From Crocodylus rhombifer (lineage: Eukaryota; Chordata; Crocodylia; Crocodylidae): a DNA stretch of 64,000 nucleotides. The stretch is taken from positions 693,530 through 757,529 of the forward strand of contig JAVSML010024005.1 of NCBI GenBank assembly GCA_038503035.1, written 5' to 3'. A program made the position numbers and the translations under genes. The notes under the pieces were generated by a model. The model saw only the letters and a program-made list of their open reading frames with translations, was not told the DNA's origin and did no database searches. Shown piece by piece: positions 1 through 10,980 of this stretch (positions are counted from its first letter, which is position 1; each line of letters starts with the position of its first letter).

Positions 1-3000
1 TCTGGCTCCCTGATAACCTGTGGAACAAGGAAATATCACTCTTCAGTTAGCATTCAAGCTGCAGCAGGGAGGGGGACTGCAGCAGAGAAGAAGGAAGGAG
101 AAAGTGAAGAGGATGCGATATCAGGCTCAGGTCAAAAACTCAGAATGGCCAATGTAGAAAAGACCTACAGTCAAACTACAGACCTATGCAAGCAAATGGA
201 GCCTCACTGGAAGTTTGGACCAAAGAAGCTCTTAACAAAAGTAATCCATAATTAATAGCAACAAGCAGATTCCATCATGCTGCTGAATTATTCCATTATT
301 CCACCATTATTCACTGACAAATGTTAGTAAAATTCATTATTTTCCTTCTTTCTATTACTCATAAACAAGCTTACTAGTAAAAATGTAGTACCCTGTGGAA
401 GGGAAAAGCAAGACGGTTCTATAATAGTGTTCTAAATACTGTTTTAGAATAATGCCTCTACTTTTGGAACATGCAGTCAATTTAACCTTAAGACTAATAA
501 ACTTTTTCCCCTTTTCAGGTGGCCTTAGATTTTGACATATTTGTAGGACAGTACTTCACACAGGAGAACCTTGCAATTCTTTGCTTTACCTGTGGATGCC
601 TCTGGACATAATGAAAGAACCTGAAGTCTTTTCTCAACTTTGTGACTTTCATTAGCGCTAAATGCTATTTAAATATTTTAAAGTCAATTTAGCACTTTTG
701 AAAGGCAGTAGACAGAAGGCACTGGAAATGGCCTTTGAGTGTTCCAAAACTGGAATGCAAGCCCACATTATCTCATCAGGTGCCTCACCCCAACTCCGTA
801 AAAACTGCCTACATGTGAGAAGTTCAGTCTCTATGCTTATTTATTTTTGATCTTTCTGATACAGCTGAGGCCTGGTGACTGAGCAGTTAAGGTATCCTAC
901 TAAGGTCCTAGCTAACACCCTAGGTTGTTAAGGAACTTTCTCCAGACTCATGCTGAAGGCTGCTCCCATTGACCTAGCTGTAAATAAATGGGTATACCTG
1001 GTAATTCAGGAAGGGGCATCAAAGATAACTGGATGTGATGCTAGCTAAATGACTAGCATCTCTTGTTTGTTGTTTGAGGTCAACAGCATACCTCAACCAC
1101 GCTAACCCAGTGAGCCACCTACGCTCAGTCCAACCTTTGACCTGCTAAAACTGCTGAGGAGAATAACCCCAATGTCCAGAGTAGGATAACTAACTACTTT
1201 TAAAAGGGTATTTCCCAAACTGTTAATTACTAGTGACTTTCTGTTCACCTGAGATTCATATCGATCACTTAGTGTGGGTATGTCTACGTAATTTCCACAC
1301 CGAGAAGCACACCCCAACAATCCACTCCTTGGTACACATCATGCCCAGAAATCAGGCACTGAAGCCATCTGGAAGGCACCCCACACTGCCATTATTAAGA
1401 TTTCTGTCTTCAGGCTGTTTAAGGATGGCAATATGGGGGCACCCTCACAGATGTTTCACTGCCTCATTGGAACAGACAGGGTAGAAGCAAATGGGCAAGT
1501 TGTGTTAGAGTAGCTTGTCACATTTAGCTTTAGTTGCACCTGCTTCAGTGGTGAATTATAGTATTATTTGAACTTTTCTTTTATATTCAGCCTTATTTAA
1601 CCATTGCTTAAGTTTTTGTATAGCCTCATTTTTATTTGAACTTTTCTTTTTTCATTTTGCTTGTGTCTACATTATCAGCTAGCCTTGAGTTTGCTTTCAC
1701 AGGCAGCTTATGTTCCAGCACTAGCAACACAGGCATGTGAAATGTAGGCCTTGTTACTAGCTCAAATTAACTGAACTTGGCACAAACCGACTAAATCAGA
1801 GGGATGGTATGATTGGGTATGTTAATGAAAGGTGATAAGAGGGGACCAATTGGACAGTGCCCAATTGCAGAGCCCTTGGAATTTCTGGAGTTGATGGTCA
1901 GACCAAATTAGGAGTCTGGGGCATGCGCAAATTAAGACACTAGTAAAAGACCAAATTAAGATGTGTGCATGTGATGGGTTTGTTGAAACAAAGGAATATG
2001 CTGACAGAATAAAAACCATGAACAGTATGATGATCACAGGGAAACCAATTAATGGTACCCAGAAATTAAGAGTAACCAGAGGAGTAAAGAAAAAGCATAA
2101 AATGGGGGCAACAAGGAAGTTGAGTATATAACATCATCCAACAACATCTGGATTAAAAAACAGCCATTACCCACAGATGACAATCTTCTACTTTCAGAAA
2201 CTGATTGGCCACCTTTTCTGTCAAATAGAGTAACATCTGGGAATGGGTGAGACAATTGGACTAAGTATTTTTCTATCTTTCTATGTAGAAGTTATTAAGA
2301 TAACATTTAATGTATTAATAAAAGTTAGATTTTAGTTAAGTTAAATAGTGTGAGGCGTATTCCATGTTAAATACTGGATTGATTATACTTTGGTGAACCT
2401 TTAGTGCCTAGGGTGCATATCAGTTGTGCTTCATAGCAGTGCCTGCAGAGAGCAACAGAAGCAGTACAGACATAGCCTTTATGGATAAAAATGGCCCTAT
2501 ATTCCATCACTAAAACTGTTTTATTTTGGCTATGACTTCTATGTGAGGTTTTTTATGGCCCTAACAGATGTCTGACTGTAGCACATTTAGATATACCTGA
2601 GCTACTTTTAATCCAGATTTCTTAGGGACTAGCTACAGTGTAGCTGCATGAGCACAGGCTACAGAGGTAAGTGTGCTCAGGACCATGGGTTTGCACTTGG
2701 GCAGCTATTCCACACAGAAGTACTTGGTATTCTGGTTTCAACAGAATAAGAATAACATTTAAAGCTGACTCACCTAGGTCTACGTGTGCTATTGTAACAT
2801 CTAACTGCAATGTGGACGTGGGTCTTTGCCACTTCGTTCAGTCTTCTTGTCAGCTGGACTTTACCAATGCATTTACCAATGTTGGCCCAGTAGATGTCCA
2901 GGCCATGGATTTCCTCTTAAATTAATTTTAACCATTTGTACTGGAAAATAAGGGATTTTTCCAGGAAATGTGAGCCATTAACTTTTGAGATTTCTTCTAT

Positions 3001-3490
3001 ATATTTATGAAGTATTTTCATTTTCCCATAGCCAGAGCATGAATTTTCTCCTAATTTCCCATAACAAAAAATCAGCTTTACTCCCTTTACTCCCTTCACT
3101 TGAATTCGCCTATTGAAATATGCAGATTAAACTGTTAAGAGATCTCATTTTACCCTTATTATTTTTTAAATTACCTTAACTGAGGTATTTGATGCTTCAA
3201 AGTTATCAAAAGATAATGCTAAAAGAAAAAAAAGACATTTCAGTGAGTGATTATTAACAGTTCATCTTGTCATAGCTTATTTTACTGTAATCTATGTATT
3301 AACAAATTATGAAAGGAATCACACCAACACGGTTCTTGCAGGGTATCATCTTTGCCACTTACAGTTTCTTCTCTTATATAACAGCCAAAAGAATTGTAAC
3401 AGCTGACCTAGTTTCTCTATACCTCCCATGGCAGAAGTAATACACAATGAATACTTTGAGGTTATTGCAGATGACAAACAAAGTGCTAAA
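1..3490. other. no gene recognised
   Basis: AT-rich DNA left of SPATA6L. Open frames are short and unrecognised. It may hold SPATA6L 3' exons or intergenic DNA; I see no clear splice-flanked family peptide. Confidence 0.5.
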
Positions 3491-3660
3491 TACTGGGCAC
3501 ATCTACACATGCACTTTAATGCACAGTAGACTATTTTACTGTGCATTAAAGTGTCACATAAAAACGTGACATTATGCTGCTATGCAGTAAAATAGTCTAC
3601 TGTGCATTAAGTGTCATGAAAAAAGCATGCAAACGCAGCCTCAATTGGCACCATTGCTCT

Positions 3661-5030
3661 TTACAGAGCACGGTGTATGTGCCGATGAGTTCTTTGATGG
3701 CTGCTGTGTCCAATGCACAAGTGACAGTCCCATCCACAGGTAGGGCACACTCATGCATTACTAATGTTCTGAATCCGAGCAGCAGATTCTTTCCTCCTCT
3801 GATGCCGGTCATCACAAAACTTGACCCAGTCTGCCTCACAGTGCTTTGCTCCATCTGCAAGCTGACTCCACCAACCAGAGCGGCCCACCAACCAGAGCGG
3901 CATTCTGCACTCCTTTCCCAATCATTTACAGAGATTCCAAAGGATGCTAAGTCATCTATGCAAGCATTTCAAAATCTATGCAGCGGTCTGGCTCTCTTAC
4001 TAAACTCTTCCTGAGCTTCAGAGTACAGCACATTCATCGGGATACTGTGATCCAGTATTCACTTGACATGGCCAAGCCACCTGAATCTTTACTTACTAAT
4101 CAATGTGCCCATGAATGACATACCAACACAATTGAACACTTCCACATTTATCACCCTTGTCTTGCCATCTTATTCAAAGAATTTTACACCGGCATCTGAT
4201 ATGAAAGCTGTTTAGTCTTTTGACGTGTCTGGTGTAGGTTATCCATGTTTCTGAGTCATATAGAAGAGTGGAGAAAACACATCTCATAAATATCGATTTT
4301 CACTTTAGTTGACAGTTTGTTATTGTTCCAGGCTCTGTCTTGCAAAATACCAAAGTTCCTGGCTGCTTTACAGATTCTACTAGTGAGCTCAGCATCAAGA
4401 TCTACATTGCTGGTAACAGTAGAGCCAAGGTAGAAAAACTGATCAACAACATCAGGACGAGTTCATCTGTAATATCTGAAACTGGTTCTGATAAGCGTTG
4501 GTGCATGATAAGAATCTTCTTCAAGCTTATTGCTAGCCCAAAGATTTTTCATGAGTCACAGAACTCGGTAATGAAATGTTGTAGGGCATCAACACTGTGA
4601 GCCACAAGGGATGCATTACCTGCAAACAGGTCCCTTATGATGATCTCCTTTACTTTCATCTTAGCTCTGAACCTTGCAGTATTAAAAAGTCCTCCATGAT
4701 GTCAAGTACTAAGATAGACAACCTCTTGAACATCATGGAATGTGTGTTGAAGGAGGAAAGAGAAGGAAATGTTAAACAAATGTGAAAGTCAGTAGACAGC
4801 CCTCCTTCACTGCACTGTTGATGCTGAATGAGTCAAACTCTTGCTTTTCATACATTACAGGTGCCTTCATGCCATTGTGAAAGCATTTCACAAGCTTCAG
4901 CAAAATAGGTGGGCAACTAAGGCTCTTCAGAACAGTGTAAAGCCCTGACAGACTAACTGTGTCAGAGGCTTTTGTTAAATCTATAAATGGAATGGAATAT
5001 GCTTCTCTATGCTTTTCTTTCAGTTTTCCC
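3661..5030 (-). pseudogene. degenerate non-LTR retrotransposon reverse transcriptase and C-terminal zinc finger
   Basis: Conceptual minus-strand reading, broken by stops and frameshifts. Near 5020-4790 it reads FIDLTKASDTVS, PPILLKLVKCFHNGMKAPV and AVKEGCL, the fingers/palm of a LINE reverse transcriptase (AFDTV and V-K-Q-G-C motifs). Near 4290-4180 it reads CFLHSSI and RNMDNLHQTRQK in shifting frames, like the SETWTTYRRH block. At 3747-3661 it ends CPTCGWDCHLCIGHSSHQRT then H, a recognisable C2H2 finger (C-x2-C-x12-H-x3-H). This layout is not CR1. I cannot name the clade with confidence. Confidence 0.65.
3868..3901. repeat. 17-base tandem duplication
   Basis: CCACCAACCAGAGCGGC twice in a row, inside the LINE relic. 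Confidence 0.9.
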
Positions 5031-5127
5031 GAAGTTTTCCCACATTAATTTAGTACCTCACACTGGAAGTACTAAATTTAATGCGCATTAGAAAAGGTGC
5101 ATTTATGCACATGTAGATGTGCCCACT

Positions 5128-8100
5128 GTGGCCCAGGTTTACTCCTTAAGCAGTATCTAGTTGGCATAAAGAAGGGGGCAGGGTACTGGCAAAATGAGAG
5201 AGTTAGGATTATGACTCAGACTGTATTCTCTTTGGGCCTCTCTAGACATTCAGGTAAAGATGTGATAGGATCTGACGTGCAATCCACACAATTGCACTTC
5301 CTGTCATGCTACATGTACAAATTAAAGCTGGATACAAATCAGCTATAAAGTTAATGCACATATTCCAGGTCTAACTTTATAACTGGATGAACCTTTTATA
5401 GACTTTTTTATGGCACAGTAGTTATTTTGCATGGACAGCCCATCTAAAATAATTGCGCAATTAAGACTTTGGTTCAGTAAGAACTGGAGCTTGCATGTTG
5501 TTGAGCAGTTTGATTCCAATAACACACTTACGTCCTGACTTAACTTCGAATGCTTTGGAGTGTCACCCTTTGGGGCTATTATGCCCTTTCTAACTGTATT
5601 TCTGGATGAGTGCCAGCATGTCAGCATCTGGTAGGGCCATGTACCCAACCTTCTCCTGGTTCTTCAGGGCAAACACAAGAGGGAACTATAAACTTAGTTT
5701 TATTATCAGTTTCAACAGATTTGTCTGTGACTATATTAAAGGCAAATGTCAAATAAGAAGGTGGCACTTGAGAACAGAAGGGCACTATTATCATTGACTG
5801 GGAAAGTTTTCCCTTTCATTGTATGGCTTCATTACAGTTCAACATGCTTATCATAATATGAATTCTATATTATATTATTATTATATATTAATATATTAAT
5901 CATAGGATGAGGATAAGAACAAATGGAGTATGAAAATTGATTCTACCATCATGGTAACACAGGGCCTGTTCCAAACCCCACTGAAGGCAACAAAATTCAG
6001 AAGAAGCTGTCAGGGAAGACATTTCTTGAAAGCAGTAGCACATAATAATGGATATTATACTGCGCAGTGAACAACAAAGAAACGTTTGAAAGACCCACTT
6101 TTCTTTGAAGTATTGTATTGTACAATAGAAAAGCAATCACTTCCTCCACTAAACAACTGTATAGTTTCGATATGTGCTACAAGAGTTGCCATGTTCTTCT
6201 ACCTAGAGATACTCATCGTTCAATAGTGAGCAAGCAGCTTCTATATATTGGCCCAGACTCTGCCACCATCATTCATGCTGACTAGTGCTTTATTCTGTGC
6301 ACAGTCCCTCTGAAATGGAAATGGCAGATGTTGGACTATGGTTTGTAAAAGCTGTAGAACTGCTTGGGATAATTTGTGTTATTATTCCTGTTGTTAGCAT
6401 TATCTTATTTTTAACAACAAATTTTAAATACCTTGTTTCGACTGAAATTCGAGAGAATCCCTTAATGGTCTCATATTTTGTTTCACATTTCGATGAGGTA
6501 GCTCTGGGGAACTTTTTTCACCAAATGGGTTATTACTGTCTACCTGGAAATGAAAAAAATAATATGAAAATTAATTTCTTATTCTATGAAAACTAGGTCT
6601 GAACATGAACATGACATTGGCAATCTCCAAAGAAAAGAAAATAAACCCTTTTTCTTTTATTCTTTTTCTTTACCTCCATCAGTCTGCCTCTCTCTCTCCC
6701 ACAAAAACAAAATATATAAAAGAGGGAAAGTAATAAACACTGTACAATACAGACCTTTTAAAAAATAATCTAAAATATTTTTCACTTTGTCTCTTCTATC
6801 TAATTAAAAACCAAGGGCATTCTAAACCATCAAAAACTTCTGGATAAAAGTGGCAACAAAAATTTAATACAAGTTCTAGGAATATAGTCTAGTACTTCAC
6901 ATTTGGGTCTGGGTTTTTGTGTTCAGTCTTATGCACTAACATTCAAATATTTCCAGCAATAATAATTCTAAAATCAGACCTCTTCCTTCTACCTACAGCT
7001 GCATATGTTAAAAAAATAGTGGTCATGTTTGTAACTGTTCCTCAGAGAAATGTTAACAACAAACTAGAGGACTGCTGAAATGACTCATTACTTTCTGGCT
7101 TTATAAATCAATTTATTGCACAAATATAGAAGAAAAGGAAGAAAAAGAAACAACATGACTGTTTGATATCATCAGGTTGAGACAGAGGAGGCTCTCCACC
7201 CAGAAAACAAAATCCACATTTATCCAAGCTGTGAGGCAAAAGACAAAGGGAGCCTGGAGTTCTTACCATGGTGCAGGTGTACAAATGAAGACCCTACCAA
7301 CTTTCTAAAGGGACTATTTGATCTCTTGCTTAATGCAGTACTAGAAGCAGACATAAGGGGGACAAACATTCCACATTCCAAAAACTACTTCCTCCAGCCA
7401 AGGATGATGATTGTCTTTCCACTGCCTGTCTGAAAAGTAAAAACCCTTTGTGCTCTGTTCCTGAAAGCTTGAATGGATCATGTTCTGGGTACACTGAGAC
7501 CAGTAGAGCAGACTCAAACCCAGAATCTTGATAGCTTTGATCAAGGGTCAGTCACCTTGTGCATCGTGAAGACTAAAAGTGAAGACTTTATCAGGGTTTT
7601 AAGTGAGAAGCTATCCTGGGCCATTTGTGTTAATGCCTGCTGCATAGCACTACTAATCCCATTAATTCCAAAGGCAATACAATTGCTCTTAAATACTGTT
7701 AGACGTCATCACACAGCAGTAACCAGAGAAGGGGAAGAATTCAGTCACAGGTAGGGAGCGCCTTGAATTTACTGGTAAAGTTTTAAAAGGGGTCAAAATA
7801 TTCCCTCCCAGCACTTAAATTCCAGGAAATCCAGATCCTGTCATGAGAGATGCCTGTGCCTGACAAAATAAGAACAAAATGTGAGTTCAAGAGTTTTAAG
7901 GGGAATATGAATCTTAGGTCACTAGTTCAGGTAATGGACTGAATGCTACCAAAGGCTATTGTAACACATTACACTTGGCATGTGCTAACTGCACTTACGA
8001 TGCTAGCATCCAAGCATTCAAGCAATGAAGTAAGTGTGTGCTAAGTGCCATCATAACACACTAAAGCTAGTTTTTTTTCTAGTGGAAGGTATCTCTAGAA

Positions 8101-8165
8101 TCTATTATCTAACATATGTTGAGCTAATGTTGGACTACTGCACAGAGATATTACTATCAGGGAAC
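5128..8165. other. no gene recognised
   Basis: AT-rich. A 103-codon plus frame at 6285-6596 has a hydrophobic stretch (IICVIIPVVSIILFLTT) but no family, start context or splice support; judged chance. Confidence 0.5.
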
Positions 8166-8169
8166 TGCA

Positions 8170-8430
8170 GTGTCTGGGGGAGAGCCCAAAAAAACTATTT
8201 GTCAAGCTCCCAGCCTTCGTACCACACCAGAGCCTTTAACTAGTAAGACTATGGTGCAGTGGGGGGAACTCAAAAAGCAGTCTGTCAGGCTCCCAGCCTC
8301 CTTACTGCACTCAAACCTTTAACAGGCTCCTGTAGGAACTGGCTCCCAGCCCCTGTACCACACCAGAGCCTTGAACTGGCTCAAGTGCAATCCTGCAGCT
8401 GAGACTGAAAATTAGCCAGTTCAAGGCTCC
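8170..8430. repeat. short tandem-like repeats ending in a 16-base inverted pair
   Basis: GCTCCCAGCC recurs three times with CACCAGAGCCTT(G/T)AACT words between 8,208 and 8,385. GAGCCTTGAACTGGCT (8366-8381) is perfectly inverted at 8414-8429. Confidence 0.6.
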
Positions 8431-8909
8431 ACTATAGTACAATGACCTTAGCTAGTATTAAAGCTTTCTACATTCTAAATAGTAACGTGTACCAATGCCT
8501 TTAGTGCTTTCAGGCAATTCTTCATCTTAAGAAGAAATTCTGAAGATGCAGAGAAAGCACTCATGTCTGACAAAGCTTTTGAGAAAACACTGAAAAGACT
8601 CATCTCACACAGATCAGGCCTGAAAGGTGAGAAGAGAAGCGCTTGTCTTCAGTCAGTGTCCAAACTACTCACAGCCTACCCTTTGAGCTTTGTAACTAAA
8701 ACATTGTTTCATGAAGGGAGCAATGAAATCAATAAAATACATCTCTGCTCATGTAATGCTTCTCTGTGAGTCACAATAACTATTTCCCTTGAAGATAGTC
8801 TTGTAGTTAATCGAACATCATTGCAACTTCATTCTAAAGAAACTTTGAGTTATTATATTAACCACCTAATCAGTCGTCATTATTAAAAGGAACAAGAACT
8901 GGAGATTAA

Positions 8910-8979
8910 CTAATAAATTCTCATTGCAGATAAGAATTTTAGAGCCTCATGAATAGATTCGCCCCTTGATTCCCAATTA
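8910..8979 (-). CDS. possible SPATA6L terminal exon (weak candidate)
   Basis: After a plausible acceptor (TTCCTCAAACAG) this minus-strand stretch reads NWESRGESIHEALKFLSAM and then reaches a stop. It faintly resembles the conserved C-terminal helix of the SPATA6 family (IHER-x-LL-x-SHR), but only I-H-E and a few hydrophobic positions agree. No linking exon starting with Val was found between here and 10723. It may be chance. Confidence 0.22.
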
Positions 8980-9727
8980 CTGTTTGAGGAACAATGGTTG
9001 TTTGATGAGTAGCAATAAGTGATAACCCGAAAAATTAGCATGGTATCTAACTGATTGTTCCTGTAGCCCATGAAGACCAAGTCTCCATCCATTTTCCCTC
9101 TGATGATTACCTCAAGCAATATTTTCTGTTAGTTTTTCCTTGACTATATTGAAGTTTAACCCCAGGTGTGGGCATTATCTGTCTCTAACTATGCATCTGC
9201 TTATTCACCTCCTTCTTTAACATGTCTAGCAACAAGGTGTCATATCATTCGATAGTAAATCTCCAATAGGACTTGTATCGTTGCTGAAAGATATGGTCGA
9301 TGTGTCACTGAGGACAATGATTCTGACATATAGACCATACTGCCATAAAGGAGATAGTGAGTGTCAGACTTGATATTTCAGTTTTCCTTAAAATGAATTT
9401 AAAACAGCTGCAAAAATTTCCAAAGATTCTGCTTTTATCATCACGCAGTGAGATCAATAAAATATAACCCTCTTCATGTAATGCAACAAGGTTTAAACAT
9501 TTATAACAATGTTTTAAAATAAAGAAGGACCAGTAAGTGATGAAAACTGTACATAGATAAATCACTGGATTAAAACTGGGAAGGAAATACTGAGTTCTAA
9601 TTCAGGCTTCTCTACAGTGTTTATCATCTTATGATTATTGATAAATAACATTAATATTTCTTCTTTTCTGTATTATATGTGTGCACGTGTGTTTATTATA
9701 CACACAGAGCTCTCAGAGGACACTACG

Positions 9728-10057
9728 GGTGTCTTTACACATGCTCCAGAGGTTGGGGGCTGCTTTAATTAAAGCAGCTCTGAGAGCCACTCTAAAGCAC
9801 GCACAGCATTTTGTGTATTCAGCATCCCATGCTTCAAAATGATGGCAGGGGTGATTTAACTAAAGCTCATCAAACGAGCTTTAGTCAAGGTACCTCTACC
9901 ACCATTTTGAAGTGAGGGGATGCTGAATATGTGAGATGTGGTGGCTGCTGAACCGTGCCAATTAGCATGTTCTAAAAGACTCAATTAATCGAGTCTGCTC
10001 TGATGCACTGTAATTATAGCACATCAGAGCAGTGTCCCCACACATCTACAGACATCC
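9728..10057. mobile_element. palindrome-rich MITE-like element
   Basis: Ends GGTGTCTTTACACATG and CACATCTACAGACATCC are inverted. Inside are further inverted pairs, such as GAGCTTTAG around 9870-9890 and CTCTGATG/CATCAGAG near 10000-10030. No coding capacity. The ends resemble those at 3495 and 31849. Confidence 0.55.
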
Positions 10058-10254
10058 TATGGTACTAACCATTTAATTACCGAGTTAGTAGTAACTAGTA
10101 ACTTAAGTAATTAAATACATTCTTATGATATCTTATGATGTGCTTTGAGAGCTTCACATGAAAAGTTCTTGGATATCTCTTGGAAGCACTTGCATTGGAT
10201 TCAGTGGCCATTGGATTAGGTTTTACAAGCCATAAAGGGGAAACACAGGGATGG

Positions 10255-10430
10255 CTAACTGTTGTCACATCATCAGCCCATTAGTCCAGTATCTTGTCTG
10301 AGCATAACCAATCACAGAGGCTTCAGAGGAAGGTACAAATCCTATATAATTAAAAATGGTAAAATAACCTACTCCTGAGGACAATTTCTTCCTAACCCCA
10401 GTCAGGCTGTGGATAGCTTATACCCACAAG
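10255..10430 (+). repeat. possible ancient amniote interspersed repeat
   Basis: CCCATTAGTCCAGTATCTTG, then GCTTCAGAGGAAGGTACAAA and CTTCCTAACCCCAGTCAGG resemble a dispersed repeat I recall from turtles and crocodilians. Family name not assigned. Confidence 0.4.
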
Positions 10431-10722
10431 TGATCTCTTCTATTTTTTATCCTATCTTAACGGAATTTGAAATTCTTCTTATTAATATCAATGTCTAATC
10501 TCTTTATGAATCCTGCAGCCTGGCTGGCTACAAGACCTGTTGAGGGCAATGAGCTTTTGTATGAGGAAGCATCCCTGTTTACCCTTCAAAATTTGCCACT
10601 GTTTAATTTGTTTGGGTCTTCTCTTATCTTAGTATTATAAGAAAGGGTAATGAGAGTAACTCATATTGCTATCAGCACAATCAAAAAAAATATTTGCTTG
10701 GTATGGAAATGTTAAGACTTAC

Positions 10723-10980
10723 ATGTCTAACTACAAATGGTGGCCTGACTTCAGGTCCTGCCTTGTATCCAGCAGACCCCAGGCTCAGCCTAGATAGCTG
10801 CAGCTGGTTTTCTCTGAAGAGCTTTGTAGTATTTGGAGAAGAGGAGTGAGACCTTAATGATCGTGTCAGTCTTTTACAGATCTTATCCTTTTTCTTAGTT
10901 GTCTTACATCGTGTAGATGAAATACTCCTCCGTGTGGGCGACACAGATGCAGATCTTTGTACCCTTGTTCTGCTTCTGCC
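10723..10980 (-). CDS. SPATA6L: SPATA6L coding exon 7
   Basis: 86 codons, phase 0 at both ends. It begins [19 protein letters not shown], a basic serine/arginine-rich stretch, and ends [11 protein letters not shown] at a CAT|GTAAGT donor. PPFVVRH(V) is a strong SPATA6-family motif. The other two frames contain stops within the exon, which supports the chosen phase. Confidence 0.9.

Larger units (their letters stand above)
3495..5124. mobile_element. inverted-end DNA element enclosing a LINE relic
   Basis: Left end GGGCACATCTACACATGCAC; right end is its inverse, GTGCAT..GCACATGTAGATGTGCCC. Both are flanked by ACT (3492-3494 and 5125-5127), a possible 3-base target duplication. A second palindrome (TTAATGCACAGTAGACTATT and its inverse) lies at 3517-3610. 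Between 3,640 and 5,020 lies minus-strand LINE coding sequence. Superfamily not assigned. Confidence 0.55.

Noticed and set aside
6285..6596. 103-codon frame with a hydrophobic segment
   Set aside because: A single hydrophobic stretch in AT-rich DNA is expected by chance; no homology, promoter or splice context.
8563..8769. Plus frame containing LKRLISHRSG
   Set aside because: It briefly resembles the SPATA6-family tail but lies on the wrong strand for SPATA6L and lacks splice support.
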